Positions 1 through 11,870 are shown, counted from the first letter of the stretch. The stretch: 64,000 nucleotides of DNA from Massospora cicadina (GCA_022478985.1 JAKSZP010000108.1:124001-188000); one strand, 5' to 3'. Notes: generated by a model from the letters alone, not told the origin. Translations and numbers: made by a program.

Positions 1-1944
1 ATTAGGTGCAATTGCATTTGACGTCATATCACCCAACCAGTTTGGGTTTATACCAGGGCGTTCAATATGGAACAACATTCACCCTGTTTCAAATATTTGC
101 CAATCCAAAGCAACTGGTGCCCTGGTCTTCTTGGATCAGGAAAAGGCGGATGACCGTGTTAGCTGGCCATACCTAAAAGAATGTCTACATGCCTTTAAAC
201 TCCCACCAAGATTCATAAAATGGGCGATGCTCCTAACAGAATCTGCAACCATGGCTGTATGCGGCCCTGGATTCCTAACAAACAAGATTAAACCACACAG
301 AGGGCTCAAACAAGGGGATCCCATCAGCCCACTGCTATACAATTTCAGCTTTGACCCACTCCTCTGAGTAACTGACTCACGTCTCATGGGATAACCGCAC
401 AAGGACAACCAACAGTCAAGATACTGGCCTTTTCAGATGACTGCGTAGCAGGTATAGCAAACAATGAAGATGCCTGACAGCTGGAACACACTCTAGAGGA
501 ATACTCCAAGGTGAGCAATGCATCGCTCAAAGAAAGAAGACAGAAATCATCCTATTAGGCAAATACACAAACAATTGGGCCACAACATCAGAACCCCACA
601 CCAACACATGAAGAAAAAACCCAATCATTTTACCCTTTGCAACACCTCCCACCACCACTCCTGTCCGACACCTTGGAATCTGGCTAGAATCAGGGGGATA
701 TGCTAATGAGACAATGCAAAGTAACCTGTTACAACGGGTATCCAAATGCGTCACCTCCCTCAAGGGAAGAACCCCAGGATTAACAGGATGAGTTACAGTT
801 GCTAACTCGCTCATCCTCCCAATACTGTGGTACCAGGCCCACGTGATCACCTTCTTACCTACCTTTATAACCTCAATCCGCGCACTCATCCAGGGCTGGC
901 TATGGCCAGGCTCTCACCCTCCTATACAGATGGAAACACTATTTGGCCCACGCTCAAGCGGAGGCATGGGACTAATAGATTTTGAGAGCCATGCCAATAA
1001 CATTTTAAGTACCTGGATAAAGGAAATCCTTGCTCCAGACCTCCTGCAACAACATTGATCCAGAGCAGCAAGGACTAACTTTGCACAGGCGCTCAAATTA
1101 ACCAACCCACATAGTCCACCCAGACTACTTTCATACCTTGCCAAGCACCCTACTGCAACGGGTCTGCATGGAACCTCCCCTCATTTCAAAAATATATCCT
1201 CCAAACTATCAGCCATATAGGCTGGACCCTAGAGAACATGGGTACTATACAGGGAAGGGGATGACCCAGCCCCCAATTCAAATTAAGAAACTCAGAAAAC
1301 CACCCCCAGAGAGATATGCTCGCAACAACCCCAAGCATAGCTAGGATAGAATACCTAGATATGCTGGACATTCCCTATGATTTAACCACACAGAAAGCAA
1401 TGTGGAATATGACACACCACCCACTCCTACAACCAAGGATAAGAGCAAACGCCTGGCGCTGTCTGAGAAGGACCTATAGGATGGCGGACCGCTCCAACTC
1501 CATCCACAAAACATGTGCAGTATGTGGAGGGAGGGATCCCTACATCACCGCCTAGAAACATGCCCCCCAACCAAAGCTATATGGCAGGAAGTTGCACGCC
1601 TGCTTAAGATCCAAAACGAATAGGAATTCTCGATATCAAAGAGCATCTTCGCGCTCCAGATTGAGTCACCAATCCCATCTACCCTCTGTTCCCTAAAAAT
1701 ACCCATTGCAATGTGGACAATCCACACAATTGCATTAGATGCATTCAAGGGCATGGTCCCAACCATTCATGGGGTTATTAACAGATTCCATGTCCACTTA
1801 CTGGAGCACTTCCAAGCCTGACTCTATAGATATATGAGACCAAGGCAAAAAGCGCTCATAGAATCATGGTTCCCACTCTGGTTCCTCCACACAGACCCTT
1901 TCCTTCACACCTGCTCCATAGCAGGGAAAACCCCATTGGAGTAG
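1..1944 (+). pseudogene. LINE reverse transcriptase ORF (broken)
   Basis: RT of a non-LTR element, which would copy its own RNA at a nicked target. In one frame, residues QFGFIPGRSIWNNI (35-76) are the fingers motif, LDQEKADDRV is motif A with its catalytic Asp, and RGLKQGDPISPLLYN (299-346) is motif B. A stop and a frame change follow. The catalytic motif C, FSDD, is at 430-441 in another frame. Downstream, 843-1058 carries a typical LINE thumb/linker (WPGSHPPIQ, GGMGLIDFES). A C-terminal zinc finger, CAVCGGRDP then HHRLETC, lies at about 1510-1565, split by a frameshift. Several stops (365, 477, 1553, 1621) show it is dead. The ORF would end at 1944 by comparison with the copy ending at 32702. 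Confidence 0.85.
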
Positions 1945-2095
1945 TGCACCAACCCCCATACCTGGCAGTCCCGTTGGCAACAGGGTTAACTTGAGTACCC
2001 CAGGGAGCCCAATTTTCTATTTGTCAGTTATTTCCTTAGTTTTATGTATATTTGGTAATGTCCGTCCCCTGGTCAGCTTACCTTGATTAAATAAA
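1..2095 (+). mobile_element. LINE-A, non-LTR retrotransposon (Tad1-like), 3' portion
   Basis: The left window edge cuts this element inside its reverse transcriptase. What remains is the RT palm, the C-terminal region, a C-terminal zinc finger and a 3' untranslated tail. The tail ends in a conserved stretch (GGTAATGTCC..GTCCCCTGGTCAGC..) followed by TTGATTAAATAAA. The same tail occurs at 31735-31777, 32815-32854 and, inverted, at 2100-2141, 46117-46160 and 63885-63940. A second copy of the 1033-2095 segment lies at 31793-32854. No target duplication can be assigned because the 5' end is outside the window. Class assignment rests on RT motifs and on the absence of LTRs, integrase or RNase H. 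Confidence 0.85.
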
Positions 2096-2141
2096 AAAAT
2101 TTATTTAATTGAGGTAAGCCAACCAGGGGATGGACATTACC
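2054..2141. repeat. Imperfect palindrome of two LINE tails, 42-nt arms
   Basis: Arm 2054-2095 and arm 2100-2141 are inverted copies of the same LINE 3' tail, separated by about 4 A residues. It marks the point where the + strand LINE-A and the - strand ORF1-only element meet tail to tail. In a transcript it could form a long hairpin. Confidence 0.9.
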
Positions 2142-2885
2142 AAAACTCAAAACCTAATAAATAAATCCTCACCAAATAAAATGAACAAACTGCCCAAAAT
2201 GAGCGGATGACACACAAAATGCAAACACAACTAATCAGGTGAGACAGCGGAAACTGCTTACCCATCATGGTAGAAGGAAAGGGGGATCAGGGGGCTCATC
2301 CTCAGCCTCTACTTCACCCCAAAGCAGGGCACAGGCTACAGCAGAAAGCAGGGGCATCAGGGCATCAGTGAGATGTGGAGATAAATTTATGATGATCAGG
2401 GTGGCAGGAAGGCAGCTGTTGTATATTGTCAAGAGAGTGTCTGTAACTCTTTTGTTCCCAGCAAGGTGATGTTGGATATGAACCCACATTGCTAGGGAAC
2501 TAGCCATTAAGAGAATGGGAAATGGGGCACCTAGAATGGTGCTTGAGCAGAAGGTAACCCAGGCGAGGGGGTAAAGAACCATATATGAGAACAGGTAAGT
2601 AAGAAAACTTCCAACTTGAGTAGACACTAATGGGTGTCCATAGTTGTGGGTAACTTGGCGCGAGTAGTCTTGGGTATATCAGTCTGGAGGGGACCTGAAC
2701 AGCCCAGGAAAGCACCTGGGATTCATGTAAATGTAATAATAGGTAGTGGCCCACATAGTTGAAGACCTCCCTGAAGAGGTCCACCACCATGTTTGCCCAA
2801 GGAACCATTGTAAAAAATGTAAAATAACGGGTAAATTTATTAAAGAAAAGTCAGCCAACAAGGAATGCTGGTTGCAAAAACATAT

Positions 2886-3116
2886 TTAAAATGGGCCGGG
2901 GAAATTCAGGTTCTGCGGAAGTGTGCCCAAGCCTTGACGCTCCAATAAACAGATGCTTCCATCTGTTTTAGTAAAATACACTGAAAGTGCCTTCACTTGA
3001 GTAATTGATTGAAGCTGTATTTTACCTGAGCTCAAAATTTTATAGCTTGAGTGGGACTCGAACCCTTGCTCTCCAACCAAGCAAATTGAACCATCCTTGT
3101 TTATAACATAAATCAT
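2886..3116 (-). repeat. Short ORF with two in-frame imperfect repeats, inside the extra segment of ORF1 element 1
   Basis: A 76-codon minus-strand ORF contains KDGSICLVGEQGFES and, about 46 codons later, TDGSICLLERQGLGT. The DGSICL core is coded by different synonymous codons in the two copies, which points to selection on protein rather than a recent DNA duplication. Function unknown. The first copy also contains the string GGTTCGAGTCC, a chance match to the tRNA B-box. Confidence 0.35.
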
Positions 3117-3619
3117 TCATTTTAGTGCCTGAGCTGAGATAAGAGGCTGGGCGTTTTTGCACCCCATTAGCATCAACTTGGGCATGCTTGGCTTGCACCC
3201 AGCGTTGATCTAAGGTGTGTTTCAGGTCAGGAAGAGCCTGAATTTTCACCTTCTGGGCCTCCTGTCACCCAGCTTTATCTCAAGCATCTGTTCCTACTAC
3301 AATGTTATCCAACCATGACATATATATGATTTCTGACATAATTGGACAAAACTGCTTCAGCATTTTATGCATGCATCAGGGAGCTTTATGAATGTGGTGA
3401 TATCGATGTGGGTAATCTTGGATTTGGGATTTTTTGCTATCACTACCACATGCTGGATGGCATCATTGGCAGCTTTGTGAGCTTCAATCAACATATTTTT
3501 TGAAGCTTATTGGCAGTGAAGGGCAAATGGGAGTAGGGATTCCTCCTGTAAGCATTGCCACTGATTTGGCAGCAGTTTGCAGAGAGGATGGCAATCTGGC
3601 TTAATCATTGCTTTAATAG

Positions 3620-4824
3620 CCAGCTGGTGGTCGCTGCAGAACATTTTGGCATTTTTCTGGGGGCATATAAATGAGGGGGTAGCTCAGCATTGTGGTCAAT
3701 AAACACAAGCTGCTTGAGTTGTATAGTGCAGTCTTCAATAATATTACTGGACTCATAAATCTCAGCCAATAGATCCTAAGGATTTTGGTTGAATTGAATT
3801 GGGAAATCTGCATATTACTGAGTTTTGGTTGGTTTGTTAGAGGATGCATGGAGCAAACTGGGGTCCAATTCTGTGCTTGATTGGATGAAGTGTTTGTGGC
3901 ACTGGGTTGAGGGAGGAGGCTGATTGGTGGCTGTTGGTGCAGCTGCAGCAACAGGCTTTGGGGAAGGGGGTAGGATCATACCCCATACCAAAGCTTGCTT
4001 GAGGTGGGTGGCAGATTGGAAGCTGGCAGATGAAAAATCAGAGCTGTCAAAAGCAGCTAAGGATGGGCACTTACATTTCAAGTGGTCCAACTTAAAACAG
4101 GATGGACAGATTGTCTGCTCACCCTTGATGTGGGCCCAGAATAGATGGTCAGGGGCATTGGGGATGACAGCACAAGGTGGAATTGACAAGGCAATTTTAT
4201 TAGATTCAGAGCTGATCATGGCATATGCTCAAGGCCCATAGTGGCATGTGGCCCCATTTGGGACTACAAATTGCAAGATGGGGCTGGAGCCATAGGCTGA
4301 CAAACTTTCCATCAGCTCCTGGTAAAGCACCTCAGGGGAAAGGTGGGTGAGCAAACCAGCAAACTGAACCACCAAAGTGGTATCTGCTGGAAGCCAGGTC
4401 CAGATTGTGGGGAGAGGGATACCATGGAAAACTAGGGGCACAGTTGCCACAGTGGCAGCATTGGCTTCACAGGTGAAGCTGAGATCAAAATACCTCTTAT
4501 AGGGGCAGAAGTTAATAAAGCTGGTGGGATGCATCACCACCTGAGCCATTTTGATAATGGCTTGGTCGTGGTAAGGGAAAAGTTTTCCATATTTGACCCT
4601 AAGGCCAAAATGTACATTGCTCTGGGGGAGCAGCAGGGGGAAATGAGGTACCACTTTGGTATGTGTGAGGTGGGCATTGAGATCCTTGGGAGGAACAAAT
4701 CATCTCAGGGGTTTGGTATGACTGGGTGAGCTAGTCTAAGCGCATTTTCCTGTCAGATGGAAAATGGTGGGGGAGTTTTGCCACTGCCCCACACTGGGGC
4801 AGGCAGCGGGGAATCAGAGGACAT
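3620..4824 (-). pseudogene. ORF1-type nucleic-acid-binding protein (broken)
   Basis: The start at 4824 (MSSDSPLPAPVWG) matches the start of the copy at 29971 (MSLALPPATPVWG). The conserved body at 4654-4229 (YGKLFPYHDQAIIKMA, YLDLSF-like block, LLTHLSPEVLYQELMESLSAYG) aligns block by block with 30204-30540. A CCHC zinc knuckle, CPSCFKLDHLKCKC, lies at about 4110-4070 (C-x2-C-x4-H-x4-C). The protein resembles the RNA-binding ORF1/Gag of LINEs in layout: an N-terminal basic or proline-rich region, a central domain, then a knuckle. A stop after FSI near 4750 and later frameshifts break it. The C-terminal part resumes near 3840-3640 (YAPRKMPKCS corresponds to FAPLPNTTPF of the other copy). Confidence 0.7.
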
Positions 4825-4860
4825 CAGAGTAAAACTATTGTGGGTAATTGAGATTTGCTT

Positions 4861-6290
4861 TTTTTATATAATTTTGCTTGGAAAGTTACACCAAGTGGAA
4901 AGAGAGTAAGAGAGTTTTTTTAATAATTTTTTTACAATTTTAAAATTAGTTTATTGATAAAAAAATAAATTTTATGTTTGTTATATTTTTGCCAGTTTGT
5001 CATCATTTGTTATTTGAAATAATCTATTTTAAAGATTAAGTACTATCCATAGAATAGTCATATAAGAAATTCTATTACCTGAAGTGATGCAAAGTATTTG
5101 CATAGGTCACCTAGTATATGTTAATGGTCAGCTTACCTTGTATAAACAATATTATCCATTAAATTCTATCCACAAAAAATGCTGGGTAAAATGGAATACT
5201 AATATGATGAAAACTAAAGTTAATTGATATAAAGATTATGTCTTTCAATGACTTAATGGCATTTGACCTCAGCCTCATACTGTAAAATAATGGTTAATGG
5301 AAATTTAAAATTTATTAACATAAGCAATGTCAAATAAATTAACTAATCTTTAAGATCTAATAATATACTAACTTGAAGGTGCATTAATAAACATGTGTAA
5401 AGTGGTGGCTACCTACTATCAATTAAAAAAATGAAAATCACCCTAATCTAGTTCACAATGTTCATAAGTATTTGTGCCAAGTTTAGCTATTTTTAGTAGA
5501 TTTTTCTGAGATAATATATCTAATATATATAAAATGATTTCCTATTTATATATAAAAATAGTGCTATTTTAAAAGAAAAGTGTATAGTAAAGTGATTTTT
5601 AAAATAAATATAAAAAAAGAATCAACTTTGCAAAACAAACTATAAATTTTTTAGAAAAAAACTTACTTCAAAAAATTCAAAAAAGTATAAAATAGTTGAT
5701 AAAAACATCCATATATAGGTTAAATTGATAACCTTCTCCTTTTTCAAAGTCAGTTAAAAATATGAATAATCAATAAAAACCTTTTTGAAGTGGGCATTTT
5801 ATTTTAAACTGATTTATAAAATTTTGCTCAAAAATATTAAATAGAGATTATATTGGATAGGGTCCAAGTGTAAACTATAAGCAACTAAGAATACATAGTG
5901 CTGATTATATATATCAAAATAGTTATTACAAGTTAGTTTTAAAACAGTGCCAACTTCAAAAAGGTTTTGACATGATATATGTCCTATGGCTGGGGGGTAT
6001 GTTCAAGTATGAGATCATAACTGACAAGCTTAAATTATTATGGGTGTGTATTGTTTTTGCATAGGTTGACCAATTAAATCAACTAGATCTAAAATAAATT
6101 ATTGTAGATGACAATCAGTAAATTTAGTATAGATGATTATTTAAATCAACCAAATAAATAAAATGAAGTAAGATTGATAGATATTTGAATGTTTACCATA
6201 TAATTGACTGATAAAATCAACTAAATAATAAAACTATAAGTAAAAACTGCAAGGGGGTACCACAGTTTAAGAGTATATGCTCACTACCAC
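4861..6290. other. AT-rich spacer, no gene recognised
   Basis: Very AT-rich sequence with no ORF worth reporting. A short stretch near 5125-5145 (GGTCAGCTTACCTTG) matches the LINE tail and is probably a remnant. Confidence 0.6.
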
Positions 6291-6540
6291 TGCCTCCACA
6301 AGCTCAATCCCAGTAGATAAACTTTGGATAGGGGATGATTATAACTGTGTTGGCATTGCACACCAAAGCCCTGAACTGAGATAGCAAATAGCAAGGTGGT
6401 TCATGGAGCCCCTGTCCTATCATATGCCACATATGGATGTTTTCCAAGTTTTATCCTCTGATCCCATTTTCTTCAATTCCACTTAATCAGTGAGGTATTG
6501 TCCCCAGGTTGGCCCACCTTGAATAAAATTTAAAAATTTA
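6290..6540 (+). mobile_element. Degenerate LINE 3' end
   Basis: Ends in GGTATTGTCCCCAGGTTGG, then CCCACCTTGAATAAAATTT at 6494-6532. This is recognisably the LINE tail seen at 2054-2095 (GGTAATGTCCGTCCCCTGGT..) with small changes. Upstream sequence from about 6290 has a GC content closer to LINE than to the surrounding spacer, but no coding frame survives. Confidence 0.5.
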
Positions 6541-6767
6541 AAAATAAGTAAAAATTGCAACCTTATACCTAAAACATTGGATTTTTAAAGTCAACTGAAC
6601 AATTTTATATATATTTTATAGAATATATATCAAGTTTATCTGAGATTGGTAAATAGTCTAGGAGTAGGTGTTGAAATAAATATATATTTATAATGATTTA
6701 TTTATAAAATAATTTCCTAAACCACAACAAATATAATGCTACCTACTTTAAATAAATTAAATAAATT

Positions 6768-7010
6768 TGAATCTATCTACCAGCTACTTGCCTGCTGTCA
6801 TACACAGCTTTAGTTAGGCTAATCCAACCATTACTAAAGTAATCTAACCATCTCAGATATTATTCTTCTAAAAGTTAAATGATAAAACCCAATGATAGTA
6901 TGCTATCATAACAGTAGATAAAATGTTAAGAAAGTTTCTAATAACCTTCAGCCATGAGGCATATATCATGCACTTAAGTTTTTTTACCATAAGGTAAACC
7001 TTGAATCATT
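6768..7010. repeat. Upstream copy of a duplicated block near the TSC1 promoter
   Basis: Aligns over about 240 nt with 7372-7608. Shared landmarks are CCTGCTGTCA, TTAGTTAGG versus TTAATTAGG, AAATGATAAAA versus ATATGATAAAA, AAGAAAGTTTC and TCATGCACTTAAG versus TCATGCACTTGAG. Divergence is substantial, so the duplication is old. Confidence 0.75.
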
Positions 7011-7114
7011 TTTATTGATTATTTATTTTTTAATCCATTATTTATAATTTTTAGTATATTTTTTGAATTATGTTCTTTTTTCCCTATTTTTTTGCCCTAT
7101 AAGTTCAATAGTTG

Positions 7115-7212
7115 GTTTTGGCTGAGTAGTTGATGTTTTAGGCAATTCGATAGTTTTAATTAGTTTTGACTGAGTGGTTGGTGGTTTTTGAATAATTTGA
7201 TAGGTTCAACTG
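7115..7212. repeat. Degenerate tandem repeat, two units of about 49 nt
   Basis: Units start at TTTTGGCTGAGTAGTTGATG (7115) and TTTTGACTGAGTGGTTGGTG (7164). They lie between the two copies of the larger duplicated block upstream of TSC1. Confidence 0.45.
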
Positions 7213-7371
7213 TATTGGGTAAGCGGTTGGGGATTAATCGGTTTATGTTCAATGATAATGAGTAAGCGGTTTCGCGGTATCTAAATAAAACCTAAATTAA
7301 CCAGTTCAGTTCATCTGGTAATAAATAAACCCGAGCAACGCCAGGTAACTCCGCTAGTAATTTAAATAGAT

Positions 7372-7608
7372 CTTAAATCTCAGTTATCAGCTATCCTGCC
7401 TGCTGTCACTCACAGTTTTAATTAGGAAAATCTAACCAATCAACTAAGTAAACTAACTATCCCAGCCATCTTCCTTTTAAATGTTATATGATAAAATACA
7501 ATGATATCCCAGCATGACAATGAAATGGTAAAGAAAGTTTCGAACAACGTCCAGCATTGGACAGATTCATGCACTTGAGCTTTTTACTAAAAGGTAAAAC
7601 TTGTTTTA
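7372..7608. repeat. Gene-proximal copy of the duplicated block, probable TSC1 upstream region
   Basis: Partner of 6768-7010. It ends about 160 nt before the TSC1 start codon, so it probably contains promoter sequence, though no clear TATA element was seen. The spacing between the copies is about 600 nt. Confidence 0.7.
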
Positions 7609-7767
7609 TACCTGTCTTTATGACTGGTAAAAATTGAAACTGAGCAATTACGATCCCTCGACAAAATTTATTGGGTAAATAGCGATCAAAATGTATCAAA
7701 GGGACATTTAAAAGCCACATCGGCTCCCCAGAGCAAGAAACCCATTATCAACCCTACCTTAAAGCAA

Positions 7768-10205
7768 ATGAATTTTATTTCAAGGCTGAAGGGTTTATCC
7801 AACAAAGTTATAAGTTCGGTGCACGCCAGCGCTGATATTCAAGCCTCCACACTACGTGAACTTGAAGCTCTATTTTATGATGGCGGGTTGAAAAATTTAT
7901 TGATTGATGGTGGTGTCGATCCCGATCCCATGAGAGATAGTGTCATTCACAAAAGCAGCTCAAGCCTAAACGAACCTTTGGTTAAATCTTTAAATTCTAT
8001 CAACGCTGACCTCTTTTTATCGTTCAAAGAGTTTGAATTGCCTGTTCCATTTTTGTTGAACTGCTTGAAGGCTCTTGCGCCGGCTCTTGGCCCCAGTCGC
8101 CTTTTCTCAACTTGGTGGTTGGGTTGTTTCAAACGATGGCTAGAAGAATCGGACGTTGGGCTTAGACGTTTAGCAGCAGAAGTGCTTATTGAATACTTAT
8201 ATATAGAAAGCGAAAACTCGTTTGAAGGCGTGTTGGCTGTAATTGATTACTATAATGCGATATTCTCAGTAAACTTGGGGCATGTTTCCGAAAATTCAAA
8301 CGGAAATAAGTTTAATTCTTCCTTTAAAGCTGGGTCCCAAAACGATCTATTGAAAACTATAAAAAGGGTTTTAACTGATTTTGGTATTCGCAACCCAAAG
8401 GTATTTTTAGCTATAATTACGCTAGGATTTAGCCAGATTTTAATGCACAAATGTTTAATGTTTTATTCAGGGTTTATTTGATTCCTGCTCCATATCTTTT
8501 AAAACGCCTGAAAAACGTTTAGCGATTTCTGATATCCTTCTGGGGTTTCTTTCAGAAAAGTAATTGCACTGTTATTTTAAAGAATCTAGACTCATTTATT
8601 TAGTCGTATTACGCTTCTGAGATAGCGAATTCATCTCTCCAGGAATCCTTATTTTGTGCACTCCTGTTTGATGAAGATCCAAGGGTACTTGATTCAGCCT
8701 CTAGCATTACAACAATGCTACTCCCATATGTTCTTCCTGAAAAAATTGAGCTTTTGCCTTTGTTTCTGGCAGCACTTGGGCGATTGATAACTTGCTACGC
8801 CTCAGGGATTTCTAGAGTTTATAGGCTGAATCCTGATGAACCTGAATGGAATCCTCTTGGTAAAGTGTTTTTGCTATTTTTCTAACTTGATAGCTTATGT
8901 TGGCGAGAAAGTTTTACCTAACATTCAACCCGGTTTTTTACTTTCCTATATGGGTTGTACCCCAAAAATCTCATCTTGTTTATTCGCTCCCCGAAATATT
9001 ATTTTAAAATGTCAATATCAACAAAAGAAGGCTGGTATAATAGATTGCTGGAGAATCTAGACTTAGCCTTCATCGAAGAAGAGACTGTTAACAAAATTGG
9101 ACGGGTAGTCTAAAATCTTAACTTTTAATAAGCGCATTGATAGCGGCTCCTTTTGGATCATCGAGTTATCCCTGAGCTTCTGCTTGAAGACGTGGATTAT
9201 GCTTCGCCTGAAAAATCGCCCATGCTGAATTTTGAACCCTCAGAGATAATTTCATTGTGCCTTGAAAAGCGTATCGAGCACTTTAAAAAAGGTAATCTAT
9301 TAATTTTTGTGCCCTTTTACGTTAATGACTTGTTTAAATAAGAAACTTCAGCTGATGATCAAAGCTCTCTTGAAAATGATTTTATCAAATCCAATATTCA
9401 AAGGTTTACGCAAATTCATCTTGACTTAGAGGCATCTTTGGTAAGATTTTTAAGCTATGTTTGTCTCACTGTGATTTAGGCTGGATTTTCAAGCTCTAAA
9501 CACAAATCGCTCGATAAACGCGATAGCTTAGAGTTATCGTTATTGGTCCATTCTATGCGTTGTGAGCTTTACTTGGAAAGGTTTTTACGACGACACCAGT
9601 CAGATTATATTCGTCAGTTTCACAGAGAACAGTTGGTTAATTGTTCTTCCGAGGCAGAACGGCATAGCCTCGTACTTAAATTTATTTGCACTAATTAAAC
9701 CTTATTAAAGTACTCTACATGTCGAGCTCTTCGTCAAGAAGTAAAGCTTTTGAAGGAAATCTTAGAGCGCAATCGGGTGGAAAGCAATGCTAGCCAATCA
9801 AAACACATCAAATGGGAAAACGAACTGAACCAGAAACTTAAGCATTATAGGGAACTTTCGAGGGACTTGAAATCCAAGAACTCTTTGCTTCAAACTGAGA
9901 TTCAAACCCTAAAGGTAACCTTAGATTGCACCAAACTATTTTCAACTTGCTTTAGGATACTTTGCATCAGAAAGATGAAGCTTGTCAAAAAGCTCAAGCT
10001 GAACTAAGCTCGCTTCATTATCAAAAGGAAACTCTTGATTTACTTTCTTCACAACTGCAGGAAAAAGAAAAACAAAACGAGGCCCTCGCTTCCACCTTAT
10101 TGGCTTGGTATTCAATAAGTCATTCTTAATCTAAAATTTTTCAGGGACTCCCAAAAGCAAGAGCTGGAAGAGCTAAGACAAAAATTGCTTCACATAGATA
10201 CATGA
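7768..10205 (+). CDS. TSC1: Hamartin (TSC1) homologue, ten exons
   Basis: Hamartin pairs with tuberin to form the GAP complex that restrains Rheb and TORC1. Proposed exons: 7768-8400, 8471-8559, 8604-8859, 8894-9104, 9144-9291, 9343-9440, 9480-9671, 9711-9914, 9956-10107, 10145-10205. All introns are GT-AG and 34-70 nt long. The N-terminal half reads as the helical hamartin domain (FCALLFDEDPRVLDS, FLYGLYPKNLILFIRS). Exon 7 has the hallmark start of the coiled coil (CELYLERFLRRH), and exons 8-10 are coiled coil ending in TGA at 10203-10205. Two places lack one base: the exon 2/3 junction (2 nt plus 0 phase after GAAAA) and near 8934-8943 in exon 4 (a T run). With those two bases the total is 682 codons, an exact multiple. 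At about 681 residues it is shorter than the human protein (about 1,160). These may be sequencing indels or real lesions. Identification is by recognition, not a database search. Confidence 0.8.
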
Positions 10206-11870
10206 GCAATTTGTTAGTTTTTGCTTTACAGATAATTACTTTGCGGTAAAATTTTACTTGGGTTTGGGGTCTTATACTTAGTATACCCTTGTATATACTA
10301 GTTTGTATTGGAGCACGATACCACAATTATTATCATTAAGCTGCTTTATTGCCAAAATCAGGCTGCCCTCTTGAGAAAATTCTGTTTCTATTAAAAGTTT
10401 ACATATATATTTATATATTACCAAAATAAAGGCTCCAAAACAGAATGAAGCTTAACTCTTCACATTAACCTCTGATTGGGTTTTATAAAATTGTCCTATC
10501 AATTTTAGCTATATGCTTCTTTAACTATTATTAAAAAGCTCTTTATAATGTCATTGCCTTGATTTTACTTAAAAAGATACTAACAAGATTTGTAAGCTGC
10601 TCTAAGGTTTGCCTTTTTAATGTCACTATCACTTCAATGCCACTGACTTTTTATAACTTAGCTGCGCTTGCTTTAAAGCTAGTGATTTATTTAGACCAGA
10701 TATAAGTTATAAGTTTTTGACTTTATCTAGCCTGTAGGTCTAGTTCCAGCAGTTCAATTGAGCAGATGATGACACTTTAGTTGGCATTTGAATTTATATT
10801 TCATTACCTGAAAAGCTTAAGCCCCATCAGCCTGGCCTAGCAGTAGAACCTTGATTACAACATGATATAATTTAAGATAAACTATAAGCCCAAAATCTAA
10901 AGATTGTGAAGGTTAAATAACTTTTTTAGTACTAGATGATCACAACCTGAGAGGGATCCATCAATGTTTATTGAGTTACCCCCAAGCTCCTAAGATCTGG
11001 AGGTGAGGGAAGGGAAGTGAGAGGTGTCAAGAAAGGGAGGAAGTATGTACACCGGAGCTATGCTTCAGATTGAACTAAGCTGGGAAGGGCTGATGACTTG
11101 GTGCATATTTTCAGGGCCATCATAAGGTAGGCCTTGAAATGGGTGATCATACGTGGTACCATTAAATGTGAGAGTCAAAGATGGCATGTAGATAGGAATT
11201 GTGTATGGTCAAGATAGCTGTGGGATAGGCTATGACCAAAAAGCTGGTTGCACCTAGGTAGTGACTGTTCAAATATTGTGTCTTGGATTGGGTGTCCATT
11301 TAATGGCTGTGCCTGGAGGAGCTCATGGACTCTAGACCAAAATGGGGCAATAATTGGTGTTGCAATTGGTCTGATCAAACATCTGAATATTTCTTGTTAT
11401 TTTTTTTATTATGTAAAAAATGCTTTGATTGGATTACGCTACACCAATGTTAATCTCTAGGTTTAATTTACCATGAATTACATTTCCCCACGCCTCACAT
11501 TTATATATGTAGTTGGCAGTTGATATTAGATACCATCAGTTATCTCACCTCAGCGCCACCAATTACTGATAATTATGTAGAAAATTGGATCAATAATCCC
11601 ACTGCTGCAACTCTCATTTCTTACTAAATCAATTACCTTGCCCCATGGGCCTAATTGTATCACTTACTATATTATATCATTACCTTGCTACATGTTAACA
11701 TAAAATCATTGTCATTAGGTTTCTCATCATATGTTCTGGCTATCCGCTGGTGTCTCAGTTGCTATTAGCTTATTGCTACTATTATAAAGATGCCCTGAGC
11801 CCTAGGCATGTTTTCCTGACCTAATTTGATGTGCCTCTATCCTGCCATTCTTAAGTGCTGCTCAGTAGCA
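10206..11870. other. Spacer, no gene recognised
   Basis: TSC1 3' flank and AT-rich sequence. A somewhat GC-richer patch at 10940-11380 has only short ORFs (11248-11460 on the plus strand) with no recognisable motif. Confidence 0.5.

Larger units (their letters stand above)
2100..4860 (-). mobile_element. ORF1-only LINE-like element, copy 1
   Basis: Reading on the minus strand, an ORF1-type protein starts at 4824 and is homologous to the better copy at 29971-31675. Its C-terminal end (around 2230-2330) runs straight into the shared LINE 3' tail (2141-2100), with no RT region between. Compared with the copy at 29878-31777 there are roughly 880 extra nucleotides (about 2.5-3.4 kb) inside the second half, so a further insertion is likely. 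The 5' boundary is placed just upstream of the ORF start and is approximate. Confidence 0.7.

Noticed and set aside
3050..3120. tRNA-like or SINE promoter on the minus strand (GGTTCGAGTCC, with TTGCTTGGTTGG nearby)
   Set aside because: The B-box match is perfect, but the A-box-like string is only about 10 nt away and has two mismatches. No cloverleaf can be folded, and the repeat of this segment is conserved at codon level instead.
11248..11460. 70-codon plus-strand ORF
   Set aside because: Overlaps a similar-sized ORF on the other strand, has no motif, no promoter and no homologue in the window.
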